Below are positions 45,609 to 55,597 of a stretch of 64,000 nt of DNA, piece by piece. Source of the stretch: Gottfriedia endophytica (GTDB lineage: Bacteria; Bacillota; Bacilli; Bacillales; Bacillaceae_G); NCBI RefSeq assembly GCF_017814275.1, contig NZ_JAGIYQ010000015.1:27265-91264 (forward strand), in the 5' to 3' direction. Both the position numbers and the translations under genes were made by a program. Position 1 is the stretch's first letter; every line of letters begins with the position of its first letter. The notes beneath the pieces are model-generated. The model searched no databases and was not told where the DNA came from. It was given only the letters and a program-made list of their open reading frames with translations.

Positions 45609-48600
45609 CTATTTCCCATAAAGTTGTCTTAATACATTAATTACTTGTTTTTGATTATCTTTATTAGATTTTGCTAATATTTCAATTCCACCATTAATAT
45701 TTCTAAAATAAACCCTAGCTCCATTATCTCCACGAAGTTCATGTATACCACCAAATCCTAGGGAATTATTACCCTTTCCTGGATTAAAATTACCCTGTTT
45801 TAGTTTTTCAATTAATTTATCAGCTTCCTTTTGAACTCTTTTATCTTTACCCATTTGTTCTGCAGCCTTAACTAACCTAGGATCATTCTTTATAGATGAT
45901 ATCACTTTAAAAGCAAATAACTGTAAATTCAATTTCAATCCATGTGAAGATTGTACAGCCTTTTCCCCAACTCTAATTCCATGGGCAGCTGAAGAACCAG
46001 CTCCTGTTGGATCTAAAAAGAACAAAACATCAGCTGCTATCCATGCAGCATTTCCTATTGTAGGATGTTTAATAAATTGATAAAAATCTACTGTTAGGAA
46101 AATGGCATCTATAAACCAATGTCCATTAGGATCATGGTAACGCATAGGATTGTTTGCAGCATAGGAATATAAATCAAGTGTCAAAGGATTTTTAATTTCT
46201 CCTTTGTAATTATCCTCAGAAATAAACTTCCCGATAGATGGATCATACCACCTTGCTCGTAAATACTGTAAAGAAGTTGTGTTATCCCAATATTCTCCGG
46301 AATATAAAAACGGATTTGATATTGTTTCTTTAGTTCCTTCAGATTGAATATTTCCCCATATATCGTAAGAATATGAGTTTAATAGATTTCCATTTTTATC
46401 TCTTAAAGCGATAATATCTCCATGTCCATTCTTTTGGTAGTATGCAATACCACCATAGTCAGCTTTTTCGGCAGGATCTTCACTTATTCGAGCAATTAGA
46501 CCATCTGCACCTCTTAAATATCGAACGATTGATGTAACTTTTCCATCAGGCTGGACTTTTCCTTCAGCAACGATATCATCACCATCATAATAATAACGAG
46601 TGGTTACTCCATTTTCAGTTCTCTCCACCATTAATCCATCGCCGTTATATCGATAATCTACTGTTTTTCCATCTTCTGTAGTAACCTTTGATAAACGATC
46701 CCAAATATCATGCTCATATTGAGCCGTTTTAGAATCTGGTAATTTGTTACTTTGGAGTGTTTGTCGGTTCCCTCGATTATCATAGGTATAATCTTCTTGA
46801 TTGATATCTGAATGAAGTATCCGATTTAGCTCATCGTACGAAAATTTTTGAAGGTTGTTGTCATTTTTGATACTTGTGATATTCTCATTCTTATCGTATC
46901 CATATGAAATTGATGAGAATAAATTTCCTCTTGTTGTGCTTTTATCACTTAATGTATCTAATAATAATCCATTATAGACTAGATTTTTTTCCGAATATCC
47001 TGAACGTGTGACCCTTTTCAGTAACCCATTATTCTGATAAGCATATGTCTCGTTAATATTTTCTTGCGGTAGACTTGGTATAGATGCATTGACGGATTGC
47101 ATTCTATCCATCTTGTCATAACCATACTTCATCGACCATTTGGTATCCCCGATTTGAATGTCTACCTGGCTTTGACTTCCACCTTTGTTATATTTATAGG
47201 CAAAAGTACTACCATCTGGGATAGTTTTCTTTTTAAGAAGACCTACATATTTATCTATTTCAGGATTGTTTGCTGTATAGTACTCATAGTGGGTTGTTTT
47301 CGGACTTAAGCCTGAATATTCCGTCATATCCACGATTCTGCCTGTATTGTCATACTGGTATTCCACTTTGTCTTTTAGGATGGAATCAGTGGAAGCAAGT
47401 TTAACAGTTTGGAAATTCCGATAATCATATACATTTGTAAACTCGTTTTGATTTTTATCTTTTCTAGTTATAAGATTATCATTTCCATCGTAATAATACT
47501 TCTCGACTTTGCCTTCAGGATCCTTTTCAGAAAGTAATCTTCCCAACCCATCATATGTTTTTGTCAGATTTTTTTGATCTGGATAGGTAATCTGATCCAA
47601 GTTTCCCATTAGGTCATAATGATAAGTATACTTTTGATCTTTAGGTATATTCGGTAAACTAGCAGGATAGGTTACCGATGAAAGTTGACCAAGGGCATCA
47701 TAATCATAGGATGTTTTATACCCTTTCGCATCTTCAATCTGATAATCATCTCCCGTATAAATATACGTTTCAAAGGTCCCACTTTGATTAATGTTATTTA
47801 AATCTGTCCATTTCTTTGATTTCCGTAAAATCCTATCATAATCATCATAGGTTTCTTCGAGTATATTCTGATTATTGTCTATGGTAGAAACAATATGACG
47901 AATGTCATCATAGGCATTGGTAGTTTTCCCTCCAGTTTCTACCTTTGTAATTGGATCATAAGAATAATCTGCTGCATAATTTATTATCGGTCGATTCCAT
48001 TCATCAAATAAGGATCTTGTGACATTACCTTTTGCATCTGTCGTTTGATAGACTCTGCCGTAATCGTCGTACTCAATTTGTTCCTTGCTTTGATATTGAT
48101 TGTCCTGATAAATATATTCCCCACTCTTCCAACCAAGAGGATTCCACGTTTGTTTGCTCTTTTCACCCATTTCATTCGTGGTTACTATTTCATTCAACGA
48201 ATCATTGTAGTCATTCATTATTGTTGAAAATTTTTCGGGATGTGTCAGATCATTCGGATTCACATATGTTATTTTTTTCACTCGGTCTAATAAATCGTAT
48301 TCCAAAAGAGTTCTGTTTCCATTTCCGTCCACATAACTTGTAAGATTCCCAGTAGATGGTTCATACACAAACGATTTCTTAATGGTCGTGTTATTTCCAT
48401 CCGCATTTTTGACATTCATGTTAATTTCAGATACAAATGCATGATTGATAGAATCATAGTTCACATCTTCAATTAATTTTTCATTATCGCTTTCATTTTT
48501 ATAATTTTTATACTTTACGATATTGGATACATTTCCATATTGGTCTACACTGGACTCATCTTTGCTAAGGAGTTGATTGTTACTTGTTATCGTAACCGAA

Positions 48601-51600
48601 CGTTTTTGGATATTTCCATTTTGATTGAATCCATAACCATAAACCGTATCAATCGTTTGATCTTTTCCTTGATCACTTTGAAAATTAACGAGTGTTTCTT
48701 TTTTAGGAAGTAATAGTATAAACTTAGTGGAAGTTGTTGGCTTGTTTGGAATATCTAAGTTAACGTTATTTAATGTGTATTCAGTTGTAACTTGTTGTAA
48801 TGGATTATTTTCAAAAGTGACTCTTCCGTATTGGTATTGACGAGAAACGATTATTTCTTTTGAAGAAACTTCTTTTCCTGTTCCATCAATTTGAACGTTT
48901 TTAGTTTTTATTGTAATTGGAAGAGGATTTTTCTTTTCTTTATCATACGTATAATTCGTTACTTTTGTAATAACGTTTCCTTTGTCCTTTTCCTCATTAA
49001 TATAATAAGTAGATGGAGTGTTGGCATCTTTATATTCTTTCTCAATTGTATACGTAGTTGTCGTTAAACCTTTCTTGATGGTTTGGAACGTATAGCTTGC
49101 GAGTTTTCCTGTATCTCCTAGATAGCTGTAATCTACTTTATTAAATTTTTTAGATTGGTTGTTAGTATAATATACTTCGTCATATCGGCTTTGAACCTTA
49201 TACATCTGATTAACAGAATCTCCGCCAGTAAAATATGTTACTGGGGTATCCTCATAGGTATAAACTGTCTTAGCTTGTGTTGGATGGGTTACACCTGTAA
49301 GTAAGATATATGGGTTGCTCACCTCTGGACTAGGCTGTAATAAATTAAACTTAGCTTGTTTTTCTGAGTAATCAAACGTTTTAGTTCCTGATGTGTTAAC
49401 TACCTTAGCAAGAACTTCTAGATTATTTATTTTCCCTTTTCGATAAGTAACTTGTTTAGCACCGTTCTTGATAACAACTAAATCCGTGCCATCCTTTGGA
49501 TCTTTTGTATAATCAATGCTAATCTCATTTCCTATTGAATCCTTAATAGAACGAATAACTGTTCCATATGGATTTTGTGCTTTATAGTAAAAGGTGATTT
49601 GGTTTCCATATGAATCAGAAATGACTATGAGATTCCCTTTTTCATTAAAATAATAATTTTTCCCATCAATAGTTGTTACGACATACTTAGATTGATTATC
49701 TGAAAGATCATTTGCTTGCGGATCTGTAATCGATATTGATGTATCTGATTGAAACGAATATTGATTCCAAATATCTCCTTTAAGTAAGCTTCCATCCACT
49801 TCATAGACAGTACCATCTCCAAGAGAAACAAATTTCTTAGAAGTACCATTAATTACCTTTGTATCTAAGTATGGAATGTTCCAGCTCCAACCAGTTCCGA
49901 TTGGATTTTTCTTAGATGAAATGGTTGTATTATAATAATAAGGATTTTCTTGAATAGGCCCAACTTTTGATGATGCTCCATTCAATGTTTGGACTTCACG
50001 AATTTCTTTACCATCTACATTTCCCCACTCTGTACTATCTAATACATAATTATTTGGATATGTTTTTATTTCATTTAACAGTTGATCAGCTTCTTGCTGA
50101 GTATACGGTCCTGCTATGACTGTCTCAGGTTTAGAATCAACCACTTTAGTATCTTCGTATACTGTAACAGGGTCTGCATAATAAGATATTCTCGTTTTCT
50201 TTTTTGGATAAGAAACTGTGTTAATAGTTTGATTGGAAAAAGGACACATACCTGGGTTTTTGGAACAATCTACTATGGTAACATCACTTTTTGTTGCTCT
50301 TGAACCTTCACCTGCTGAGTTTACTCCGGCTACACCTATGGTATGGGTTTTATAGGAAAGATTATTAATTGAATAACTTGTAGATGAAGTATTTCCTATG
50401 CGATTGCCATCTAAATAAACATTATAGGACGAAGCACCTGATACAGAATCCCAATACATTGTAATACTAGTAGCACTAGTGTAATACCAACTAAAATTGG
50501 ATGGAGCAGCAGGCGGAGATGGTGGTTTTTCTGGCTCTCCTGAGGTAGTTCCGGAAGTACTAGTTTTACCACTCTCACCATTGTCATTATATGCTGCTAC
50601 ACTTAATGCATAAGATGTATTTGCATTAAGTCCGCCTACTGTATAGCTAGTATTTGAAGTACTTTCTACGCGGTCTCCATTCTTATAAATATTATATCCA
50701 GTTGCTCCTGAAACAGAATTCCATCTTAGTCCGATACTGTTCTGAGTTCGATTAGTGACTGTTAATCCAGTTGGTGCTCCTAATATAGGAGGCTCAGCAG
50801 GATTCGGATCCACACATTGTACCTTGCTCCATGGCGTAATTACATTGTTGAAAGTTTGTTTAGAGGCATCCGTTCTGTTTAAAAATTCTTGTGGTGATAT
50901 TTCTTCTTTATCAAGGCTACCACCTATGTAGGTACGAGTGTCAGGAGGGTCGCCATCTGCTTTTCTGCACCCAATATCTTCTTCTTGATAGGCTTTCATT
51001 ATAGTTTTCGCTTTATATATTTTTTGTTCCTTTTTGGTCATAACTGGGATTTGCACATAATAATTAAAATCATAGCTAGCAGCTACATCCATATCGTATT
51101 CTTGAGCATTCTGGCTGTTATATGTCCTAGTTAATGAAAAAGAAAGTCCGTTTCTACCTGGCAAGGTAGCGTCAGTTTCTTGATAGGTTAGTCCCCCAGA
51201 AACTGTCGAGATTGATTCCTGATTGGAAGATACCCTATAGGGAGCCTCATTTGGTTTGGCTTTCAAAGTCGTTAATAGCTTTGAAGGATCAATTGTTGTA
51301 GATCTCGTACCAGGATTTTTGATTTGGAAAGGTAGTTTCGCTGAAATATCTTTAGTAACTTGACTGACTGCCTGATCCGATATATTCATCACATCTGGGT
51401 GTAGATTCTCTAATATCGATTGATAGTTTTTACCAGTATCCTTCTGGAGCTTTAATGCGTTTTGTATATCATTTATGCTATAACCTTCTTGTATTTGATG
51501 TTCCAATTCAGAAGCATCTATAGAATATGTTTCACTTAACGACTGCAATTGACTTGTAGTACTATCTATATTCAATGTTCCTTGGGCTGTAACAATATTC

Positions 51601-51665
51601 CCAAAAGGCAATAAGGATATAGATATCAATACTGATAATAATTTGTGCTTAATTTTTTTCCTCAT
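45609..51665 (-). CDS. Secreted Rhs/YD-repeat polymorphic toxin with fibronectin domains and RelE-like tip
   Basis: A 2018-residue WapA-like protein. Signal peptide (1-~27), then TVSGGLTYQETDATLPGRNG (~165), two fibronectin-III domains (~295-375 and ~385-470), and a long YD-repeat shell to ~1830. It closes with the Rhs core motif YDPSIGKFISEDNY...LYSYAANNPMRYHDPNGHW. The variable tip follows: FLDPTGAGSSAAHG linker and a ~100-residue end with IHELRGDNGARVYFRNINGG and a basic helix. This strand-and-helix pattern resembles RelE/ParE (BECR-fold) ribonucleases; moderate confidence. AAAGGA serves ATG 51665. Contact-dependent competition is the family role. Confidence 0.88.
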   Translation of the reverse strand: MRKKIKHKLLSVLISISLLPFGNIVTAQGTLNIDSTTSQLQSLSETYSIDASELEHQIQEGYSINDIQNALKLQKDTGKNYQSILENLHPDVMNISDQAVSQVTKDISAKLPFQIKNPGTRSTTIDPSKLLTTLKAKPNEAPYRVSSNQESISTVSGGLTYQETDATLPGRNGLSFSLTRTYNSQNAQEYDMDVAASYDFNYYVQIPVMTKKEQKIYKAKTIMKAYQEEDIGCRKADGDPPDTRTYIGGSLDKEEISPQEFLNRTDASKQTFNNVITPWSKVQCVDPNPAEPPILGAPTGLTVTNRTQNSIGLRWNSVSGATGYNIYKNGDRVESTSNTSYTVGGLNANTSYALSVAAYNDNGESGKTSTSGTTSGEPEKPPSPPAAPSNFSWYYTSATSITMYWDSVSGASSYNVYLDGNRIGNTSSTSYSINNLSYKTHTIGVAGVNSAGEGSRATKSDVTIVDCSKNPGMCPFSNQTINTVSYPKKKTRISYYADPVTVYEDTKVVDSKPETVIAGPYTQQEADQLLNEIKTYPNNYVLDSTEWGNVDGKEIREVQTLNGASSKVGPIQENPYYYNTTISSKKNPIGTGWSWNIPYLDTKVINGTSKKFVSLGDGTVYEVDGSLLKGDIWNQYSFQSDTSISITDPQANDLSDNQSKYVVTTIDGKNYYFNEKGNLIVISDSYGNQITFYYKAQNPYGTVIRSIKDSIGNEISIDYTKDPKDGTDLVVIKNGAKQVTYRKGKINNLEVLAKVVNTSGTKTFDYSEKQAKFNLLQPSPEVSNPYILLTGVTHPTQAKTVYTYEDTPVTYFTGGDSVNQMYKVQSRYDEVYYTNNQSKKFNKVDYSYLGDTGKLASYTFQTIKKGLTTTTYTIEKEYKDANTPSTYYINEEKDKGNVITKVTNYTYDKEKKNPLPITIKTKNVQIDGTGKEVSSKEIIVSRQYQYGRVTFENNPLQQVTTEYTLNNVNLDIPNKPTTSTKFILLLPKKETLVNFQSDQGKDQTIDTVYGYGFNQNGNIQKRSVTITSNNQLLSKDESSVDQYGNVSNIVKYKNYKNESDNEKLIEDVNYDSINHAFVSEINMNVKNADGNNTTIKKSFVYEPSTGNLTSYVDGNGNRTLLEYDLLDRVKKITYVNPNDLTHPEKFSTIMNDYNDSLNEIVTTNEMGEKSKQTWNPLGWKSGEYIYQDNQYQSKEQIEYDDYGRVYQTTDAKGNVTRSLFDEWNRPIINYAADYSYDPITKVETGGKTTNAYDDIRHIVSTIDNNQNILEETYDDYDRILRKSKKWTDLNNINQSGTFETYIYTGDDYQIEDAKGYKTSYDYDALGQLSSVTYPASLPNIPKDQKYTYHYDLMGNLDQITYPDQKNLTKTYDGLGRLLSEKDPEGKVEKYYYDGNDNLITRKDKNQNEFTNVYDYRNFQTVKLASTDSILKDKVEYQYDNTGRIVDMTEYSGLSPKTTHYEYYTANNPEIDKYVGLLKKKTIPDGSTFAYKYNKGGSQSQVDIQIGDTKWSMKYGYDKMDRMQSVNASIPSLPQENINETYAYQNNGLLKRVTRSGYSEKNLVYNGLLLDTLSDKSTTRGNLFSSISYGYDKNENITSIKNDNNLQKFSYDELNRILHSDINQEDYTYDNRGNRQTLQSNKLPDSKTAQYEHDIWDRLSKVTTEDGKTVDYRYNGDGLMVERTENGVTTRYYYDGDDIVAEGKVQPDGKVTSIVRYLRGADGLIARISEDPAEKADYGGIAYYQKNGHGDIIALRDKNGNLLNSYSYDIWGNIQSEGTKETISNPFLYSGEYWDNTTSLQYLRARWYDPSIGKFISEDNYKGEIKNPLTLDLYSYAANNPMRYHDPNGHWFIDAIFLTVDFYQFIKHPTIGNAAWIAADVLFFLDPTGAGSSAAHGIRVGEKAVQSSHGLKLNLQLFAFKVISSIKNDPRLVKAAEQMGKDKRVQKEADKLIEKLKQGNFNPGKGNNSLGFGGIHELRGDNGARVYFRNINGGIEILAKSNKDNQKQVINVLRQLYGK

Positions 51666-51939
51666 AGATTTAATTCCTTTCATCGATATTCAAACTTTAA
51701 GAATTTCCTTTAGGGAACATACCTAAAAAAGAAGAGAAATTAAGTGAATACAATTTTTACAATAAATTCTATTGATTAATGAATAATATTCTATTAGTTT
51801 GATATTTTCTTTAAAAATTTCTCTATAAGGGTACTACCAACTATTGTTTCTATCTCTTTTATAAGGTTCATTCCTTATCAGGCATTTTTTTGACTTGAAT
51901 ATTACCTGAAATAATCGGGGAACACCCAAAGAAATTCTA

Positions 51940-53754
51940 TTATTTTTTTGTTTTGTTCTCCTTTTCATGATGCTCTTTTATTATTTGATCTACTTTTTTA
52001 GAATCTCCTATTAACTCTATTAACCTTTCTCTTACCCAAGTTTGAATTTTTCCATCCTCACTATCTAAAAGGTCAACCACATAGGAAAAGGATTTATTAG
52101 GATTTTGTTTGGAATATTTATAGCCTAGTTTTGCAATTGTCCAATTAATGTATCCTAATTCTGTTTTATCCTTAATAGATTTACTTCTTTTAAGGAGCCA
52201 TTTAATATCACCGTATTTTCCTACATCTGCAAGTAAATTATATGCTCTTATTTTTCTTTCAAATGAAACCCCGATTTTGGAAAGGTCTTCAAGAATAGCC
52301 ACTTGTGATTTTGTTAATGCACTAGATTTTATGCTCATTGAAGGTATTTCATTTAAAGGAAGTAAACTGGTGACTGATTTTTCTCCATCATTAGGACAAA
52401 TTCTCCCTGGATCACACCCTGGATCTGGTCCCGGAACTAAAATATCGTCATAAATATAAGTAAGCTTATACTTATTAATTTTTGAGAAACTACCATTTAA
52501 ACCAGCAACTTTTATATAAAGATCACTAGCTTTTGCATTATTATACGAAATGGATTTTACATTTCCCAATTGAGTACTTGATTGTTTTAGCAATTTACCA
52601 TCTTTCGAATAGAGGTAGATATCGTAATCTAGATTACCTTCAACTTCTAAAGTAAATGTTAGGACTCCTGTATCAGGAGACACATGATAGAAATCCACAT
52701 CAGTTGAACTCCAAATATACGATTCAATCGTACCGGGTTCGATATGATAAGCCGTCGCAATAGAATCATTCGGTTCAAATGTATCTAAATTTTCACTATC
52801 TGGCATTGTAATTGTTACTTCGTTACTATTTTGACTGAAATTTCCATTAAAGGCTTTTACGAAGAAAGTATTCGTCGATGAAGGTTCTAAATCTTTTACA
52901 TCCACGGCTGTGGCTGATGTAGTAGCTATTTGATAAGGCAATGTTGTGCTGGAATCCTTACGATATACATAATAACTATTTGCACCTGTTACAGAATTCC
53001 ATCTTAAAGTGAGAGAATTAGAGGTTACGTTATTTACTGTTAGTCCAGTTGGAGCTGAAGGTGGGATTGGTAGTGTTTTTATAATTAGCTTGTTACTTTT
53101 ATCACTTTCATTATTTCCATTTAATGCAGTAACTTCAAATGTATAGTCAGTATTTGGAGAAAGGTTTAATTTTACATTATTTGTTTTGATGAGATTTGAT
53201 AGCTTCGTTCCATTTTGATAAATGTAGTATCCACTTACCCCTGACACAGGATCCCATGTTAAATCCACACTTTTATCTGTTATAGAAGTATATTTTAAAT
53301 TCGTTGGTATTTGAACTTTCGATTGAAGAGTAATTTTATTGCTTTTTTCGCTTTCTCCAAACTTGTCATATGCTACTACTTCAAAAGTGTAATTGGTGTT
53401 TGACGTGACAGGCAATTTTACTGTGTTTGTCTCTATAGAATTTACTAACTTTTCACCATTCTGATAGATAAAATATCCACTAGCTTCTGAAACCATGTCC
53501 CATCTCAATTCAACTGTAGTACTTGAATTAGATGAAATCGTTAAATTTTGAGGAATAAAATTAATTTTTTTAATAAGATTTCCATTTTTGTCATAGATAA
53601 ACTTTGTAATTACTTTATCATCTTTAACTAAATGAGTTAGTCTATTATTATCGTCGTATATGTACCGATAGGTATTTTGTGCATAGGAGATGCTCATAAA
53701 TGAAAACACTAGTTGAATACATAATAGAAAAATAAATAAACTTGATTTTTTCAC
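51940..53754 (-). CDS. Exported YD-repeat/fibronectin/PPC protein with helical C-terminus
   Basis: A 604-residue secreted protein. Signal peptide (1-25), two YD repeats (YRYIYDDNNRL; FIYDKNGNLIKKI), three fibronectin-III domains (~68-145, ~148-228 and ~232-318), then a pre-peptidase C-terminal (PPC) type domain (FEPNDSIATAYHI onward, ~325-435). It ends in a ~130-residue helical region with HEAT-like spacing. It starts with GTG behind GGGGTGA. It lies just upstream of the giant Rhs gene on the same strand, and its FnIII/YD sequences resemble those of that protein. A surface accessory or a relic Rhs N-terminus are both possible. Confidence 0.75.
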   Translation of the reverse strand: MKKSSLFIFLLCIQLVFSFMSISYAQNTYRYIYDDNNRLTHLVKDDKVITKFIYDKNGNLIKKINFIPQNLTISSNSSTTVELRWDMVSEASGYFIYQNGEKLVNSIETNTVKLPVTSNTNYTFEVVAYDKFGESEKSNKITLQSKVQIPTNLKYTSITDKSVDLTWDPVSGVSGYYIYQNGTKLSNLIKTNNVKLNLSPNTDYTFEVTALNGNNESDKSNKLIIKTLPIPPSAPTGLTVNNVTSNSLTLRWNSVTGANSYYVYRKDSSTTLPYQIATTSATAVDVKDLEPSSTNTFFVKAFNGNFSQNSNEVTITMPDSENLDTFEPNDSIATAYHIEPGTIESYIWSSTDVDFYHVSPDTGVLTFTLEVEGNLDYDIYLYSKDGKLLKQSSTQLGNVKSISYNNAKASDLYIKVAGLNGSFSKINKYKLTYIYDDILVPGPDPGCDPGRICPNDGEKSVTSLLPLNEIPSMSIKSSALTKSQVAILEDLSKIGVSFERKIRAYNLLADVGKYGDIKWLLKRSKSIKDKTELGYINWTIAKLGYKYSKQNPNKSFSYVVDLLDSEDGKIQTWVRERLIELIGDSKKVDQIIKEHHEKENKTKK

Positions 53755-53878
53755 TGAGAATATTCACCCCATTATATAAATTTTTATTATAAAATTCGCG
53801 ATTCTATCTTCCTCCTTTTTAGTCGTTAATTTCGTGATTTTTAGATTTTTATTTTCAATAATCCCTCCTTTAACAAGA

Positions 53879-53917
53879 AAAACGACATAACCTTTTGTGT
53901 GGTTATGTCGTTTGTTA
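53879..53917 (-). terminator. Terminator-type hairpin
   Basis: AAACGACATAACC and GGTTATGTCGTTT form a perfect 13-bp stem; on the minus strand TTTTTCTTGTT follows. It sits beyond the group II intron fragment and just upstream of the YD/FnIII gene. Confidence 0.75.
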
Positions 53918-53969
53918 TCATAATTATAACAAATTATTCTGAATTATCAATAAATTTAATTTATTTTCT

Positions 53970-54177
53970 TAAATACTTTGTTTTGTAAAGCAAACTCATC
54001 CAATGTTACCTAGCCATATATGAAGTTTGTGTTCCTTAGGTCGGAAATATGCCGCCGACTTCCTTCAGAATCTGCGTCACCACAAACACCCTCGTATTAA
54101 GCTAACCACTACCACTACCACTACTACTTTCCGGCTCAGGACTTACACCCTATTGATTATGCACATTCTGGGCGCAC
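53970..54177 (-). mobile_element. 5' fragment of a group II intron (domain I), ORF-less
   Basis: Read on the minus strand, it begins GTGCGCCCAGAATGTGC, the canonical bacterial group II 5' end. It continues with AGGGTGTAAGTCCTGAGCCG, GGTGACGCAGATTCTGAAGG, AAGTCGGCGGC, CCGACCTAAGGAACACAAAC and GGATGAGTTTGCTTTACAAA, in the order seen in domain I of Bacillus/Clostridium introns. No reverse transcriptase, no domain V and no 3' end follow, so it is a truncated relic. An internal GTAGTG microsatellite (about three units) lies near 54110. The remainder of 53755-54478 shows no gene. Confidence 0.72.
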
Positions 54178-54382
54178 TTTAAAGACTGAATTAAATTTTA
54201 TAATTTTCAATCAGTCTTATCGCTTCTAAAGATTTATAAAAATAATGTAATAACTTCTGTATTTTTCATATTTTCCCGAAAAAGTCTTTAGGACCAGATT
54301 TTTCCTAAAGTCGATTAAGAATGCTAGTTTATATTTAAAACTTTAAGAAATGTTATAGCAGGTAAATTGCACTATTTATGAC

Positions 54383-54401
54383 ACTATAATTGAAATATAG
54401 T
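54383..54401 (+). promoter_or_regulatory. Small inverted repeat upstream of the beta-family gene
   Basis: ACTATA, seven bases, TATAGT. The first arm runs into TATAAT, which could be a -10. It is a possible operator; no regulator gene is adjacent. Confidence 0.3.
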
Positions 54402-54478
54402 TGAAAAATTCCGGTAAATTTGTCATATTTTTAAGTAACATCAGGATTAAGCAGAAATTTATATAAGGAGGTATTAAA

Positions 54479-55597
54479 ATGTTTGACCACAATCACTATG
54501 TTCCTATTTTAAAATGGAAAAGAGGAGAACGTACTGCTTTAGAACACCTTAATCAAACTTATAAAGATAACATGACTCCTCTTATTGAGATCCAACCAGT
54601 ACCATTTGATCATGAAAACGGGGATTTCAGAAAGTCAATTGATGATCACTTGAAAGATGTTGGGACTCAGGTAAAAACTGTATGGAATCATGCAAAACCA
54701 ATATTTGTAGATTTAGAAACACTGTATGATAATGAAGATTTTGAGGATGATATTTTACAATCTGGACAACACCCTGTTGAATATGTCATCGATGAAATTG
54801 AATCAAATGGTGTACCAGCTATTCCCGTAACGGGACTAATTCGTTCTCAACCATTTCATACCGCTATAAAATCAATTTGTAGTAAATACAATAGAGGTAT
54901 TTGTTTACGATTAGAAATAGCTGATTTATCAGATATCTTCAACCTGAAAAAGAATATTGATAATTTAAGTAATTTTCTGCATTTGGATAAAAGTATGGTT
55001 GACGTAATACTTGATTATAAACAAATTATCCCCGAACAAGAAAAGCAACAGTTATCCAATGTAACGTTGACATTAGTTCAATTACCTTATTTAATGGAAT
55101 GGCGAACAATTACATTAGCAAGCACTGCCTTTCCAAAGAATTTAAATAAAATTCCTACAGGTACTAGTGGAACATTGCCACGGTCAGAATGGATTATTTA
55201 TCAATCATTAAGAAATTATGGTTTAGCAAGAATACCTACTTTTGGTGATTATACTATTACACACCCTGATTTTGTAAATATCGATCCTCGTCTTATTAAC
55301 GTAGCTGCTGGCATAAAATATACTTCGGGGAATAATTTTCACATTTTCCGTGGTACCGGCACCAGAAATAAGGGATTTGGGCAAATGATCCAAATATGTA
55401 TCAATGTTATAAATCATGTATCATATTGTGGCAATACATTTTCTTATGGTGATCAAAATATTTGGAACTGTGCTCATCAAACAACTACAACGGGAACCAT
55501 AGAAAAATGGGTTACTGCGGGAGTAAATCACCATTTAACCTTAGTAAGTCATGATCTTTCCAACCTTCACGGTGCTTCAATAGTTGGTTCACTTTGA
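54479..55597 (+). CDS. Beta-family (T4 beta / sce7725-type) protein
   Basis: A 372-residue soluble protein starting MFDHNHYVPILKWKRGERTA. This start and the end region (GTIEKWVTAGVNHHLTLVSHDL) are hallmarks of the beta-protein family named after a phage T4 protein. Fused-strand segments (MTPLIEIQPV, IFVDLETLYD, AIPVTGLIRS, VDVILDYKQI) suggest a barrel-like fold. AAGGAGG precedes the ATG. Its last 86 bases overlap, tail to tail, the sce7726-type gene on the other strand. In Sorangium the corresponding pair sce7725/sce7726 is also adjacent (from memory of the family names). Function undescribed as far as I know. Confidence 0.85.
   Translation: MFDHNHYVPILKWKRGERTALEHLNQTYKDNMTPLIEIQPVPFDHENGDFRKSIDDHLKDVGTQVKTVWNHAKPIFVDLETLYDNEDFEDDILQSGQHPVEYVIDEIESNGVPAIPVTGLIRSQPFHTAIKSICSKYNRGICLRLEIADLSDIFNLKKNIDNLSNFLHLDKSMVDVILDYKQIIPEQEKQQLSNVTLTLVQLPYLMEWRTITLASTAFPKNLNKIPTGTSGTLPRSEWIIYQSLRNYGLARIPTFGDYTITHPDFVNIDPRLINVAAGIKYTSGNNFHIFRGTGTRNKGFGQMIQICINVINHVSYCGNTFSYGDQNIWNCAHQTTTTGTIEKWVTAGVNHHLTLVSHDLSNLHGASIVGSL

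Noticed and set aside
53376..53420. GTGACAGGCA within the YD/FnIII gene as another repeat copy
   Set aside because: Only ten bases match and the DnaA-box part is missing; chance within coding sequence.
54100..54130. GTAGTG/CACTAC short tandem repeat as a CRISPR or minisatellite array
   Set aside because: Only about three 6-bp units inside the intron fragment, with no spacers.
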